A stretch of 64,000 nt of DNA from Tricholoma matsutake (lineage: Eukaryota > Basidiomycota > Agaricomycetes > Agaricales > Tricholomataceae): positions 8,494,001-8,558,000 of the forward strand of contig AP026545.1 of assembly GCA_026075535.2 (NCBI GenBank), given 5' to 3'. The position numbers and the translations under genes were made by a program. This document shows positions 32,694 to 42,317 of the stretch, in pieces. Position 1 is the stretch's first letter. Each line of letters starts with the position of its first letter. Under the pieces are notes generated by a model that saw only the letters and a program-made list of their open reading frames with translations, did no database searches and had not been told where the DNA came from.

Positions 32694-33321
32694 GTGGTAA
32701 AAGTTGCAAAAGCCTAAGAAGGATTGTATATCCTTGACTTTCCTAGGCTCAGGCCAGTCGAGCAAGGTTTTGACTTTATCCTCTGACATCCGCAGTCCAT
32801 CCAGTGAAAGGATGAAACCTAGATATTCAATGGTGTCTTTGTGGAACTCACATTTCTGAGGTGAAGCATAAAGTCCATTCTTCTGGAGTCTCCAAAGAAC
32901 TTCCTTGATGTGAGCTCCATGCTGTGATTTGTTGTTGGGAGTAGATCAGGATGTCATCGAGGTAGACAATGACACAGACATCCAGCATGTTGCTGAAGAT
33001 GTCATTCATAAACCACTGGAAGGCTGCAGGTGCATTAGTGAGGCTGAATGAAACCACCAACCATTCAAAAGATCCATAGTGGGGAGGTCTTTACACTCCC
33101 CCCCCCAATCTGAGTGGACTCCGCTCAGATGCTCAGACAGTCCTAGGACTTTGCTCAGACTTTGCTTGGACTTCTTTGGCTGAAAGTCCTGCCAAACTAG
33201 ATGTCCAGTCTGAGCTGAGTCCTTGGACTGTCCTAGGATGGTCTGAGCATCTGAGTGGAGTCCAAGTGGACCAGCACTTGGACAGTCCTAGGCCTGTCCA
33301 AGTTGCTTATATAAATGACTG

Positions 33322-33405
33322 AAAAATCAGCGGCTACCACAGGGATTGAACCCTTGTAGTCACATGATAAAGTACAATTAAAGCAGCAATATGACCATTA
33401 GACTA
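33322..33405 (-). ncRNA. tRNA-like Pol III module T3
   Basis: Minus strand: A box TAGTCTAATGG (33405-33395), B box GGTTCAATCCC (33352-33342), T run at 33326-33322. Both boxes fit the tRNA consensus fully. Reads leftward, out of TAT-2, into its subterminal repeats. Confidence 0.65.
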
Positions 33406-33628
33406 AAGTATCATTTCATGTTAATAGTTTTATCTCTCTATGTACCGCCCTGGCTGTGATGACAAATCAACACAGCCGCATCACCAACAATGATGCCAGC
33501 TCATCATCGATCATCACCAACCACCACCACCACCACTCAATGATGCCACCTCCCTCCTGTGTCCCACTGCCGCCACCGCCTCCTGAACACCCCACAGCCA
33601 TGGGTCCCATGCCAGCACATGATGAAAT

Positions 33629-33729
33629 GGGCCCAAATGACTCTATTGTTGTTTGGGCCCCAGGTGAGTTTTTTATTTTTTATTTTCTCATGTTTTCTTT
33701 AAGCTAACACATTTTTTCATTAATTATAG
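33629..33729 (+). other. Hairpin plus intron-like module c
   Basis: GGGCCCAAATGA...TTGTTTGGGCCC stem-loop (33629-33660), donor GTGAGTTTTTTA at 33664, acceptor TTATAG ending 33729 (66 nt). The upstream reading frame (HHHHH, then PPPPPPEHP and MGPNDSIVVWAP) is low complexity and I do not call it a gene. Confidence 0.6.
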
Positions 33730-33811
33730 GTTATATCTATACTGTAGCAGCACGATGACCCCCAAACCACCAGACAAGGAACAACAACAAGACCACAACC
33801 CAGCACCCGCC

Positions 33812-34028
33812 CCTGCCAGTGCGACCAACTGCTCGCATGGGGGAGAGCAGCTGCTAACAGTGACAACAATGGCAGGGAATGACAACACCACCCGCCCCAG
33901 CCCTACGAGCCACTGCTCATAGGGTGGATGACAGGTGGAACGATGACAATCAGGGGAGACGCCAATGACAGCCAGCACCCCCCATAACTGCCGCAGGCAA
34001 CTGCTCATGGGGTGGATGGGGGGTGCAA
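33812..34028 (+). repeat. Palindromic repeat units in TAT-2
   Basis: Three diverged units: around 33828-33845 (CAACTGCTCGCATGGGGG), 33898-33945 (CTACGAGCCACTGCTCATAG, then GGTGGATGACAGGTGGAAC) and 33988-34022 (GGCAACTGCTCATGGGGTGG). A fourth trace is at 34205-34235. Same design as in TAT-1, hAT-N2 and TAT-3. Confidence 0.65.
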
Positions 34029-34057
34029 GAGTGCAGGTACCGACAGGGAGACAAAAC

Positions 34058-34150
34058 AGGCCCAAGAGACATCAACGTCTCTTGGGTCCTAGGTAAGTTT
34101 TTTTTTTTCTTTTATCATTTCATTCTTTGATGCTAATTAACTTTCTTTAG
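34058..34150 (+). other. Hairpin plus intron-like module d
   Basis: GGCCCAAGAGACATC and its partner GTCTCTTGGGTCC (34058-34090), donor GTAAGTTTTTTT at 34093, acceptor CTTTCTTTAG ending 34150 (58 nt) with a GCTAAT branch-like motif near 34131. After the acceptor comes GTACAAACTACTACTGGCAA, also found, diverged, after modules c, e and g. Confidence 0.6.
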
Positions 34151-34300
34151 GTACAAACTACTACTGGCAATGATGACGACGAGGGGACACCACCACCACC
34201 ACCAATGCTGGGAGCCCCTGCTCGCAGGGTGGAAGGTGAGGGTGAAGAGACAAGGGGGAAGGGAGACAACGACAAGAGTGGGGACACCCACGACAACACC

Positions 34301-35362
34301 TGCTATTTATGCTTGGCAACAAGGCTTGGGGTTTGATTCTACTTTAGTACATAATTTTTCTGTAGTCAACTGAGCCTCTGCTATGCATCCATGGACTCGA
34401 CTCGGACTCGACTCGGATATGTATCTGTCCAAGTCTGTCCAAGTCCAAGTAAATTGATGTTGCTCAGACAAAGTCCATGCGCATTCCAAGTAAAAGTCCA
34501 AAAATAGCTCAGACTTAGCATTTTAAGGTCCAGTGAAGTCCAGTTTTTGATGTCTAAATGGGGCAACCACAACCACAACTGGTCCAGGACTGACCCACAT
34601 ATTGATGGACCCCAACTGGACCACATAGGACCGGTCTATATTGGTCCATGGACCAACGAAAACCAGTCCAAACCGACTTTTCGTTGTAAATTTTGTCATA
34701 CTAATCAATATAGCCCATATGTTTCTCGGCAACTATGACCCGGACAGTTTAACAGTTACTTCGGGAGTTGGATATTGTAATTCCCCGGTGATCGGTCCAA
34801 TTTTTAAGAGATTTCATTAAGATTTGACTAAGATATGACCAAAATGAAAGTACATTGTATTACATGTTGTAGGTTGTAGGTTGTAGGTTGTAGTTGTAGT
34901 ATGTAGTTGCAGCTTGTCAGGGGTGTTAAATTAATCAAAGATACATGGTACAGATGTTTATGTGTGTTATTTTTATGTATTGGATGGTGTCCAATTGTAC
35001 CCAACATTTTTGTAACACAAGGCATAAAAGCAGTACAATCAAAGTTATTTTAATCACGACGAAATTCTTGTGCAAAATGTATTTGGTGATATCTCTCTCC
35101 AGTTCTCAACCGTTTTTGATGGTCCAAGGGGTGAAATTGAAGTCATTATGTGTGGGAATCTGGGTGTATAGTTCACATGACATATAAACTGGTTGCAACG
35201 GTTTTTATTGGTTTTTATTGGTTCAATGATATTTTTCAAAGTGAAAGACTGGCAACTGGACTGCAAAAGACTGGTCCTATAAATAGCCACCTGACAAACC
35301 AGACTTCGGTTAATTTCAGTTCAGTTTCGGTCTTTTTTTGGTTTGTAGGACCAGACCTTTAA
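34301..35362 (-). repeat. Long inverted repeat, right copy
   Basis: Reverse complement of 6588-7648. Includes the B box GGTTTGATTCT (34330-34340) and T run of a tRNA-like module reading rightward, but its A box is missing because homology starts just inside it at 34301. Confidence 0.88.
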
Positions 35363-35963
35363 ACACTACTCAGACTCCACAAAAGTCCATGCGGACTCTC
35401 TAGGAGTCCGAGCAACTGCTGTATGGGACATTTGAGCCAAATGTTACAATTTTTGTTATCACAACCCAGGATGACCAGATGTATGCCAGCAAGGGCAGGT
35501 ACTTTATTTTTCCAAACCATTTGACTCGACTCACTCCAACAGGAGACCCCTTGACACCTGATCCTTGACATTGGATCCTTGACATTGGATCCATGACATC
35601 AGACACCTCATGCCAGGCATGAGGCTGGACTTCTATTGTTCTCTGACATGCTGCACTGCAGCACTCCATGACATCGGACACCTCATGCTAGGCATGAGGC
35701 TTACATTTCTATTGTTCATTCTATTATTACTTGACAAGCATCTTGCTTTCTGATTGGACAATAAGTAATCTAGAACTGTATATAAGCTGTAGCCACACTC
35801 AGTGTGTTCCTCAGCTTGACCTAATTCAATTAATGGTCTTAAACTCAACCAGAACACTCGACAGCTTAGAAGGCCTCTAGCTGTGATAACTCAAACTTGA
35901 CAGTTGGAAAGCCTCCAACTGTGATACACAAACAGATGGTCTACTCAGAAAGCCTCTGAGTAT

Positions 35964-36102
35964 TGAAGACGTGCCAAGCATCTCTTCTATAGCAATGGTG
36001 TAGCACAGATAGTGATAGCCTGGTGACTATGTACAAGTGTGACTGTCTACTGACTACATGGTCACATGACCTGGAGTAGGTGTGCCCACACACACTACTC
36101 CA
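35964..36102 (-). repeat. LARD-E LTR, plus-strand left copy
   Basis: 139 bp, TGAAGACGTGCC...CTACTCCA. Direct repeat of 38762-38872. Confidence 0.85.
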
Positions 36103-36503
36103 TTTGCCCATCTCCCAAATGGCGACATCCTCGTTGCCACAGAAAAACAGAGAAAAGCAAGAACAATAGATATAGGAATAATATAAACAATATAACCAGA
36201 AAAATTCTATGCATGATATAAAAAATATAGTAGTGAAAGACTCAACATGGGGGTGTCCATCCCAAAGCTCAAAGTGCTGGACCCAAATTGAGGAGACGGG
36301 GGTCTCGATCCCAGTCAAGTACTGGAACTGGGGATGCCAGCACAGGAGTTGAAGTAGGAGCTGCAGATCCAATGGGAACCGTGAGGACTGGCTTAGCCTG
36401 GTCCAATACCAAAGGGGTGTCGTCGAGTGATGAAAGGTTGGGGCTGAGGTGGCGGGACTGGATAAAAAAATTCTCGATGCTGTAAAAAAAATGGTGGGGT
36501 TTG

Positions 36504-38473
36504 TCATCGTCGTCGAGTACGTCGTCGTAGAGTTCTGAATGGTTGCGTATGGCCCACTTTCAGATCCGAGAGGTCTCGCGGCTGGGTGCTGGGAGCAGTA
36601 GGTAACGATGCGGCGTCGTCAGCCCAGTCGAAACGTGCTGGTACAGGTGTTGAACTCAGTGGTATACGGCTCGAGGGGGGTGAGACGAGAGACGGGGGCT
36701 GTAGAACAGGGCCAGGGGGGAGTTCGGACATGGTGGCGGCCATGGGAGATGGGGGGACGACGAAACAGCTCGTTTACGGGGGTTGTGGGGTGAGCTGGGG
36801 TGTATGGGTGGAGATGGGGGCCTAGACAGTGAACAGGTGGTGTCGAAAGGTGTCGATGGCGTCGCTAGTGACACGGCAGGGGTGTAGGACACAGGTGGTG
36901 GCGAAATGGTTTGTTTTGGGGGGTTCATGGACGAGCTAGGGCTTTGGGATGCGTTTTGGGGGTGTTTTGCTGGTTCTGGAACTTCTGGCTGCATACATCG
37001 TCGTTCTGGAGCTGCCAATGGTGGTCCTGAGTTGGGCAGAGCAGGGGATTCAGTCGTCGTCGACAAACACATCGATGATGACGTGGCGGTCGTGCTGGGT
37101 GTTTCGGAGCGAACGGGGGTCTGGGGAGCAAGCAGGGGGGGCCTAGGTTGTCTGGGAGTGCTTCTAGACCGTCGTTTGGAGTTCTTGGTGGAGCAGGGTC
37201 GTTCCATCGAGTGAACGATGCGTTTCGACGAAAGCAGTTGCTCGTCGTTGCATACTTTCGTTCTCAGGGTTTCAGGTTGCAGTACTACGTCGTTTAGAGC
37301 CTGGCAATCAATACACAAGGTCATAGCAGTCATTTGCGTGCTAGACGAGACCCAGGTCATCATTTTGGGGGTGGTTGCAGTAGCTGTGGGCGCCGTTGCT
37401 GACAGTGATGTAGTGGTTGCAGTGGGAAGCTCAGGATGCGAGAAGAGGGGCTGGGGGCTTGCCTGGGGTGCTGTGGGTCGGCTTGGGAGCGAGTGCCGTC
37501 GTTTCTGAGCAGTTGGGGGCAGTTTCGGGGCTGGGGACAGAGTGGTGGTGGTGGTTGATGACAGTGTTGGCGTCGTTGATGGCAGTGGCGACAGGTTTGA
37601 TGGTGTCATCAACGATGACGTGGAAGCATTGGGGGGAGTGCTGGGGTGTTCGACGAGAGTTTGCGTGGCCGTTTCAGTGGTTTTGGGAGTGGCTTGGGTG
37701 ATGAAGTCGACAGTGGTGGTAACGTCGTCAGTCTGGGCCTCGGCATCCTCTACTAAAACGGCTCCGCGGAATAGTGCACTCGCATGAGCCGCCATAGAAA
37801 GGCAGAGCCCAGCACCGTGCCCTTCCGTGAGCCATTTTTTTCGTTCCTCGTCCTTTCCCTGCTGTATCCCGAGCTCGTGGCCTTCTAGTAGTCCTTTCCT
37901 GTGCGCCTCCTCTTGTCTCTGCTCGCCTATCCGCCAACACGCATCGTACCCATATTCATATCCTTCCATGTGCCCTTCACTATATCCTTCTTCTTTTCCT
38001 TCTTCGTGCCCTGTTTTCCTCCCAGTTCTTTGTCCTTCTTCAAATCCGGCTTGCCATCCGTCTAGTCTCGCGTCTTCTAGCAGATGTTGTACTTCTTCAT
38101 GGCTGTAGGTGAAGGAACTTGTATCTAGTGCTGAGTCGTTCGGTGGCGACACGGCAGTGGCTGTGTTGACGCATATCGCGTTGCTGGGGCTGCTGGCGTC
38201 GTTTGTAGGGGAGCTGGCTGTAGTAGTTTCTGTAGCTGGTTTAATAGATTGTGTGGCCATATACACATTGGTTTTTGCATCCGTTTCGTCTGTGAAGTCA
38301 GCTGCAGTTGTAACCGCGTTAGGTGGCGACATTGCTAGGGTGGTCATTCTCGCGTTTAGAGTGCTCGATGCTGTCATTACGGTGTTTACGGCTGCGATAT
38401 TTGTGTCGAAGGTGGACGTGTTTTCGCGCCATTTCTTCTTATGGCTTCGTTTGCCTTGTCCTGGACCTGGCAT
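36504..38473 (-). CDS. LARD-E orphan protein, glycine-spaced helical core and Pro/Ser/Thr-rich tail
   Basis: 605-codon open frame from ATG 38473 to 36656. Residues 1-30 basic; about 125-235 a Gly-every-four pattern (DGWQAGFEEGQRTGRKTGHE, then EGYSEGHMEGYEYGYD, HRKGLLEGHELGIQQGKDEE), reminiscent of Yae1-N-like repeats; then a long Pro/Ser/Thr-rich segment with basic patches. After the stop another frame continues to 36504 with RFDWADDAASLP...RDLSDL, which looks like the original C-terminus, so a frameshift or small intron near 36660 is likely. I recall similar hypothetical proteins in Agaricomycetes but know no function. It fills most of LARD-E and reads in the element's sense. Confidence 0.65.
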
Positions 38474-38495
38474 GCTCAGTGGTAGAAACTGGTAG

Positions 38496-38533
38496 TAGGC
38501 TGGTTCTGATTCTGATTCTGATTCTGGTTCTGA

Positions 38534-38574
<41 letters not shown>

Positions 38575-38580
38575 TGACTG
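38496..38580 (+). repeat. Hexanucleotide microsatellite
   Basis: TTCTGA and TTCTGG units repeated about 13 times, ahead of the LARD-E ORF start. On the minus strand this is AGAACC/AGAATC, in the 5' untranslated part of the orphan gene. Confidence 0.85.
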
Positions 38581-38761
38581 GTTCCGTGGTTCCGTGGACT
38601 AGGTTCTGGGTGCCGAAACAAGAGATTCAAGACAATAAACTGAGAAGCAGAGCGAGACACAAAGACAGCGTTGTAACGAGGCGCGCGAGAAAAGAGACGA
38701 GAGCTAGCTAAAATAGACAAAGCGGCAGTGCATGCGTCGAATCACGCTCTCATCACCAAGA

Positions 38762-38872
38762 TGGAGACGTGCCAAGCGTCTCTTCTATAGCAATGGTGTA
38801 GCACGGATATGTACAAGTGTGACTGTCTACTGACTACATGGTCACGTGGCCTGGAGTAGGTGTACTTCTCCA
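38762..38872 (-). repeat. LARD-E LTR, plus-strand right copy
   Basis: 111 bp, TGGAGACGTGCC...CTTCTCCA. Lacks two short blocks present in the left copy. Confidence 0.85.
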
Positions 38873-39106
38873 GTATGGATAGCCATATTGACTAGGGAAG
38901 TACCCAAGTCCAGGACAGAACCTGATACAGTAGGAAAGCCTCCTACTGTGATACTGATACAGTTGGAAAGCCTCCAAGTGACACACAAAGCCAAGGCTGA
39001 GTTAAGGACCTATAGTCTTAACACCAAATGAGTGGGTGCCAGTCCAAGCTAGTCTGTGCAGAGTCTGTGCAGAATATATGGGGGACAGTAAAGACCTCAA
39101 AATAAA

Positions 39107-39268
39107 GCTATTTTTATACCCCTATCTGTGGACCATGATGGCGATGACAGTCCACCCCATATCCATACCCCAACAAATGACCACACTCCTAACATCATAA
39201 ACCAACAGGCACCACCCCAGCCACAGCATTCATGTAAGGGGACTAGGGGGGACTCAGGGGCATGCCCT
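39107..39268 (+). pseudogene. Copia-1 connector, last visible part
   Basis: Open frame AIFIPLSVDHDGDDSPPHIH...QQAPPQPQHSCKGTRG, continuing the minus-strand codons QNK at 9392 once the 8-bp TSD of the TAT element is collapsed. It corresponds to the Asp/Pro-rich connector of Copia-2 (PDDDDDEPITP, APPR). RT and RNase H of Copia-1 are not in the window. Confidence 0.78.
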
Positions 39269-39700
39269 GTGTGTTTCTCCTATTTTTTATGTTCGTCCTA
39301 TATTTTTCCTCACTTCATTTCCTTCTATTCTTCATTTTCTATGATTTCTCCTTATTTTATTACTAATTTCCCTTTCTATCACATTTGTGCATGTTGACAG
39401 TTTTATATTTAGAGGTGGAGCACCCCTTCCGACATCTACCCCTTGGTATGATGTTATTCGGTGGCCTTGATCTGCCTATCTCTGCCTTTTCTATTTTTAG
39501 ATTATTATTTGATTTTTGCAGTCTTCACATATACTGGGCATTGGCAAAGGGGTCCTTAGAGTTTTCTCTTCAGATTTCACTTTGCTAGGTGCACCTCCAA
39601 TCCCTGTAATATGTAGTATAATTTTAACTTTGGATTTCCCTTTGCTAGAGGCTGAGTGAGGTTGCCCTTATAGTAGAAAACTCTCTCCTAAGGCCCAAAA
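39269..39700. other. Unassigned AT-rich gap before GypC
   Basis: T-rich, no convincing frame, no LTR. It probably contains the broken 5' leader of GypC and the truncation point of Copia-1. A TTGGTATGATG near 39445 could be a remnant primer-binding site, but this is weak. Confidence 0.4.
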
Positions 39701-39702
39701 TC

Positions 39703-40735
39703 ATGAATGCACTGCCCAAGATAGGCAGGTATGGAGTGGACAACACTTCCCAAAGCTCCACAGACTCCCTGCACACTGTTCCCAATAGTCCCACCTTTAG
39801 TGTGCCACCATTTTTGCCAAATGTGCCCCCTAGCAACATGGACACATCAGAGCGCCTTGATACACTTGAAAGCAACATTACCGGAATACACACACAAATT
39901 GATTCACTTAAATCTATGATCAAAAACTTTGTCAGAACCCTTCAGACTAGCTCCACAACCAATATCCCCCTGCTGAATTTAATGGCCCATGTGCACAGGG
40001 GCATGCATTCCTTAATTCCTGTGAGTTATACATCAGTCTCCAGTTGCATCAATTCATCGACAAGGCTGCAAAAATTTATTGGGCCTTCACATACATGAAA
40101 TCTGAACGCACCTATCTCTACGTGGACTGTATTCTGCACCAAAGTAAAGAGCTCAGTTTTCTACCTTTCTCCACTTGGAGTGACTTTCAACCAGAGTTTG
40201 TATGCCACTTTTGTTCACTCAATGAGCACCACTGAGCAGTGACATGGCTCAAGTCATCCTCTTACCATCAGGCACATCGATCCATGGACAACTATAACAA
40301 CAAGTTTAAGGATTTGGTGGACATGGCAGGATATGGGAGTGGGCTACCAGTTGTGGTGAAGTTCCAATGGGGCCTCAATTGAGAAATTCAGGACCAGATT
40401 GCACAGATGTTGGAAGGGTGCCTGGCAGACAATGATATCTATGCTTGGTATGAAGCTGCTTCACTCTGTGATGAGAACCGACTCACAAATGTGGTGTTTG
40501 ATGCTGCATTCCATGCTCCAACTACCACTTATGCACCCTACACCTTCAATTGAACCCTTCCCCACCATAACCCCATTCCTGTCCATCAGACTCCCACACC
40601 CGCTGTCAATGTCCTGGTACCAATGGATGTTGATGCGGCCTGCGGCCATGTGTGTAGGTTGGATCTCTGCTACCACTGTGGGGAAACTGGGCACAGGGCC
40701 GGAGGCCTGGAGCATGTCCCCATCATCAGGATACC
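39703..40735 (+). pseudogene. gag: GypC gag
   Basis: Ty3/gypsy Gag of a family different from GypA and GypB. A proline-rich start and a coiled coil (SERLDTLESNITGIHTQIDS) are followed, with frameshifts, by the Gag core (KAAKIYWAFTYMKSERTYLY, FSTWSDFQPEFVCHF, NYNNKFKDLVDMAGYGSGLP, KFQWGLN-stop-EIQDQIAQM) and a degraded zinc knuckle CYHCGETGHRAG near 40670. Confidence 0.82.
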
Positions 40736-40738
40736 CAC

Positions 40739-41284
40739 ATGCTCACCCCTGAGGGGCGAGATGAACTCCTCCAAGACCTGTTGGCACTTGTAGATGTCAA
40801 GAAAGTGAAGGGTCAGGTTGCAGAGGAGATCAAGTCAGAAGTTGTAGAGGTCCTCTACCCTTCAAAGTTGGCTAAAGATGTACCTGCTCTTCCCATCTCT
40901 CCCTCTGCTCCACATTCCAAAATTAAATCATGGGAGCACAAACTACCACACAAATATATTGTTGCATCTACTCCCTCTACACATTCCTTGAACCTAGCAA
41001 TCAAACTACAGACTACCAACACTGGACAGACACTCGGTGTCTCTGCACTCCTGGACTCTGGTGTGACTGGGCTCTTCATCGATGCCCATCTCGCACAACA
41101 ACACTGCCTGAATACTCGCTCACTCTCATGTCCAATACCTGTTTATAATGTGGATGGGTCCCCCAACAAAGCTGGTGCCATCCGAGAGGTTGTAGACCTG
41201 GTCCTCCATTACAAAGATCATAGTGAGCATGCCCTTTTTTCTGTCACTCAATTAGGAAAGCAGAAGGTGATTTTGGGCTATCCG
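40739..41284 (+). pseudogene. GypC protease
   Basis: 182 open codons. Aspartic protease fold with ALLDSGVTGLFIDAHLA near residues 100-116: the usual DSGA/S is DSGV. GKQKVILGYP closes the domain, then the frame is lost. Upstream LTPEGRDELLQDLLAL is the usual gag end. Confidence 0.8.
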
Positions 41285-41454
41285 TGACTTTGAGACCATA
41301 ACCCAGAGGTCAACTGGCATACTGGGGAGGTTACAATGAGCCAGTGTCCATCCCGCTGTGGCACTTGTTTCATGGAAGCCAGGCAAGAACGTTGTGGACA
41401 AAGGGCCTCAATATGACATGCTTAGAAGTGTTGTACTGGACCCCTGCCTATACC

Positions 41455-42140
41455 TGAAGTGGAGTTGGAAGGGGTTTCTGATCTGATGCCAGACTCGGAT
41501 GATGATGATGAGGAGCCAGAGGAAGTGGAGGAAGGTGATCGGATCTTCTACACTGTGATTCATCCATCACACAAGGTGTGTGCTACATTGAACATATCCC
41601 AATGCCTTGCCGAGGCCTTCCACAAAAACAATGCTTCTAAATCCTCTACTGATTCCTTGCTTCCTCATCTCCATGAGTTTGGGGACATGGTCTCCAAGGA
41701 ATTGTTTGACTCTCTCCCCACATGCAAGCCATGGGATCATGTGATTTAACTCACCCCTGGTGCAACCCCTTCATCCTGCAAGGTCTATCCTCTCTCTCCT
41801 GAAGAACAGTGATAGCTTGACCAGTTCATCGACAAGCACCTGGCCTCTGGATCAAAGTCACCCATGGCCTCTTCCTTTATCTTTGTCAAGAAGAAGGATG
41901 GTTCACTTCGACTGGTTCAAGACTGCAGAAGGCTCAAGGGCGATGTTCACTAACAGCCTATCCAGAATGGCAAAAGCTTCGACGCGAAAACACCACAACA
42001 TTAGGGGACTGGATCTTCAAAGACATCATTTGTCGCTGGGGGTCTCTTTACAAAATCGTGAGTGATAATGGATCAGCATTTATTGCAGCAATGGAGTATC
42101 TCGCAAAACGATACCATAACAATAAAACCAACTTCTACTG
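41455..42140 (+). pseudogene. GypC RT start fused to integrase fragment
   Basis: Acidic linker (DSDDDDEEPEEVEEGDR), then the RT N-terminus (HEFGDMVSKELFDSLP, YPLSPEEQ-stop-QLDQFIDKHL, KSPMASSFIFVKKKDGSLRL) to about 41945. It then jumps directly to an integrase core piece (LGDWIFKDIICRWGSLYKIV, SDNGSAFIAAMEYLAKRY, 42005-42120). RT palm, RNase H and the integrase zinc finger are deleted. Confidence 0.8.
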
Positions 42141-42317
42141 AGATTCCTTGCACTTCCTCTTCAATTTCCTCATGAGGACCTCCACCTCCAGCTTTTTTCA
42201 CACCAGCACTTCTACAAGATATCAACAACGGAGTCATGCTGCGTCTGACTGCGTCATCTCATCCTCCACCACCATCGACTGCCCCTCGACCAAACCCGCA
42301 ATCTCGGCTTTGACCTC

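Larger units (their letters stand above)
28589..33083 (-). pseudogene. pol: GypA-1 pol, interrupted
   Basis: Minus-strand 3' half of GypA-1. RT starts mid-domain at 33083 ([10 protein letters not shown]), continues with [20 protein letters not shown] to 32694, then LTR-C (31345-32693), RT thumb and RNase H (31344-30689; DASNYALVAILS, DHKNLEYFSTTK), hAT-N1 (30058-30688), integrase zinc finger (30049-29697, CKSCTTCKRSKSP intact), integrase core (29633-28803, MDFIEQLPDSDD...VTCNRG-type motif, YHPQSDGQMEQLNQ) and remnants of the chromodomain (28774-28600, ILYLIRWEGYQGTDEETSW). Numerous small lesions. Confidence 0.9.
35964..38872 (-). mobile_element. LARD-E, short-LTR element carrying an orphan gene
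   Basis: 2909 bp flanked by direct LTR-E copies (35964-36102, 139 bp; 38762-38872, 111 bp, with internal losses) and TSD GTAT (35960-35963, 38873-38876). In minus-strand sense, the 5' LTR is followed by TCTTGGTGATGAGAGC, reminiscent of an initiator-Met primer site, and the 3' LTR is preceded by the purine tract GGGAGATGGGCAAA. No gag, protease, RT or integrase is seen. Solo LTRs of the same family at 9451 and 30509 show that it behaves like an LTR retrotransposon that needs helper proteins. Confidence 0.78.
35442..39023. repeat. Solo LTR-B (diverged), interrupted by LARD-E
   Basis: Starts TGTTACAATTTTTG, ends TATAGTCTTAACA, TSD CCAAA at 35437-35441 and 39024-39028. LTR-B signatures: CCTCATGCCAGGCATGAGG palindromes, GGATCC repeats, TATATAAGC near 35780, and the hairpin ladder (ACAGTTGGAAAGCCTCCAAC). 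It is split at 35964 by LARD-E; the ladder resumes at 38877. Confidence 0.88.
33084..39098. mobile_element. TAT-2, TIR element with outward tRNA-like modules (hosts solo LTR-B)
   Basis: Left TIR GAGGTCTTTACACTCCCCC at 33084; right end GGGGGACAGTAAAGACCTC to 39098, followed by AAAATAAA (39099-39106), the TSD shared with TAT-1's right end. Because of the inversion, the left part of TAT-2 belongs with the left arm of TAT-1 and vice versa. Contents: GTCCTAGGACTG-type subterminal repeats (33105-33300), module T3, intron-like modules c and d, palindromic repeats, a truncated tRNA-like module, the 1.06-kb arm, then solo LTR-B (TSD CCAAA). No protein gene of its own. Confidence 0.75.

Noticed and set aside
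33456..33707. His/Pro-rich 83-codon frame ending at an intron donor
   Set aside because: Low complexity, not conserved as a protein in the sister elements; the hairpin and donor are what is shared.
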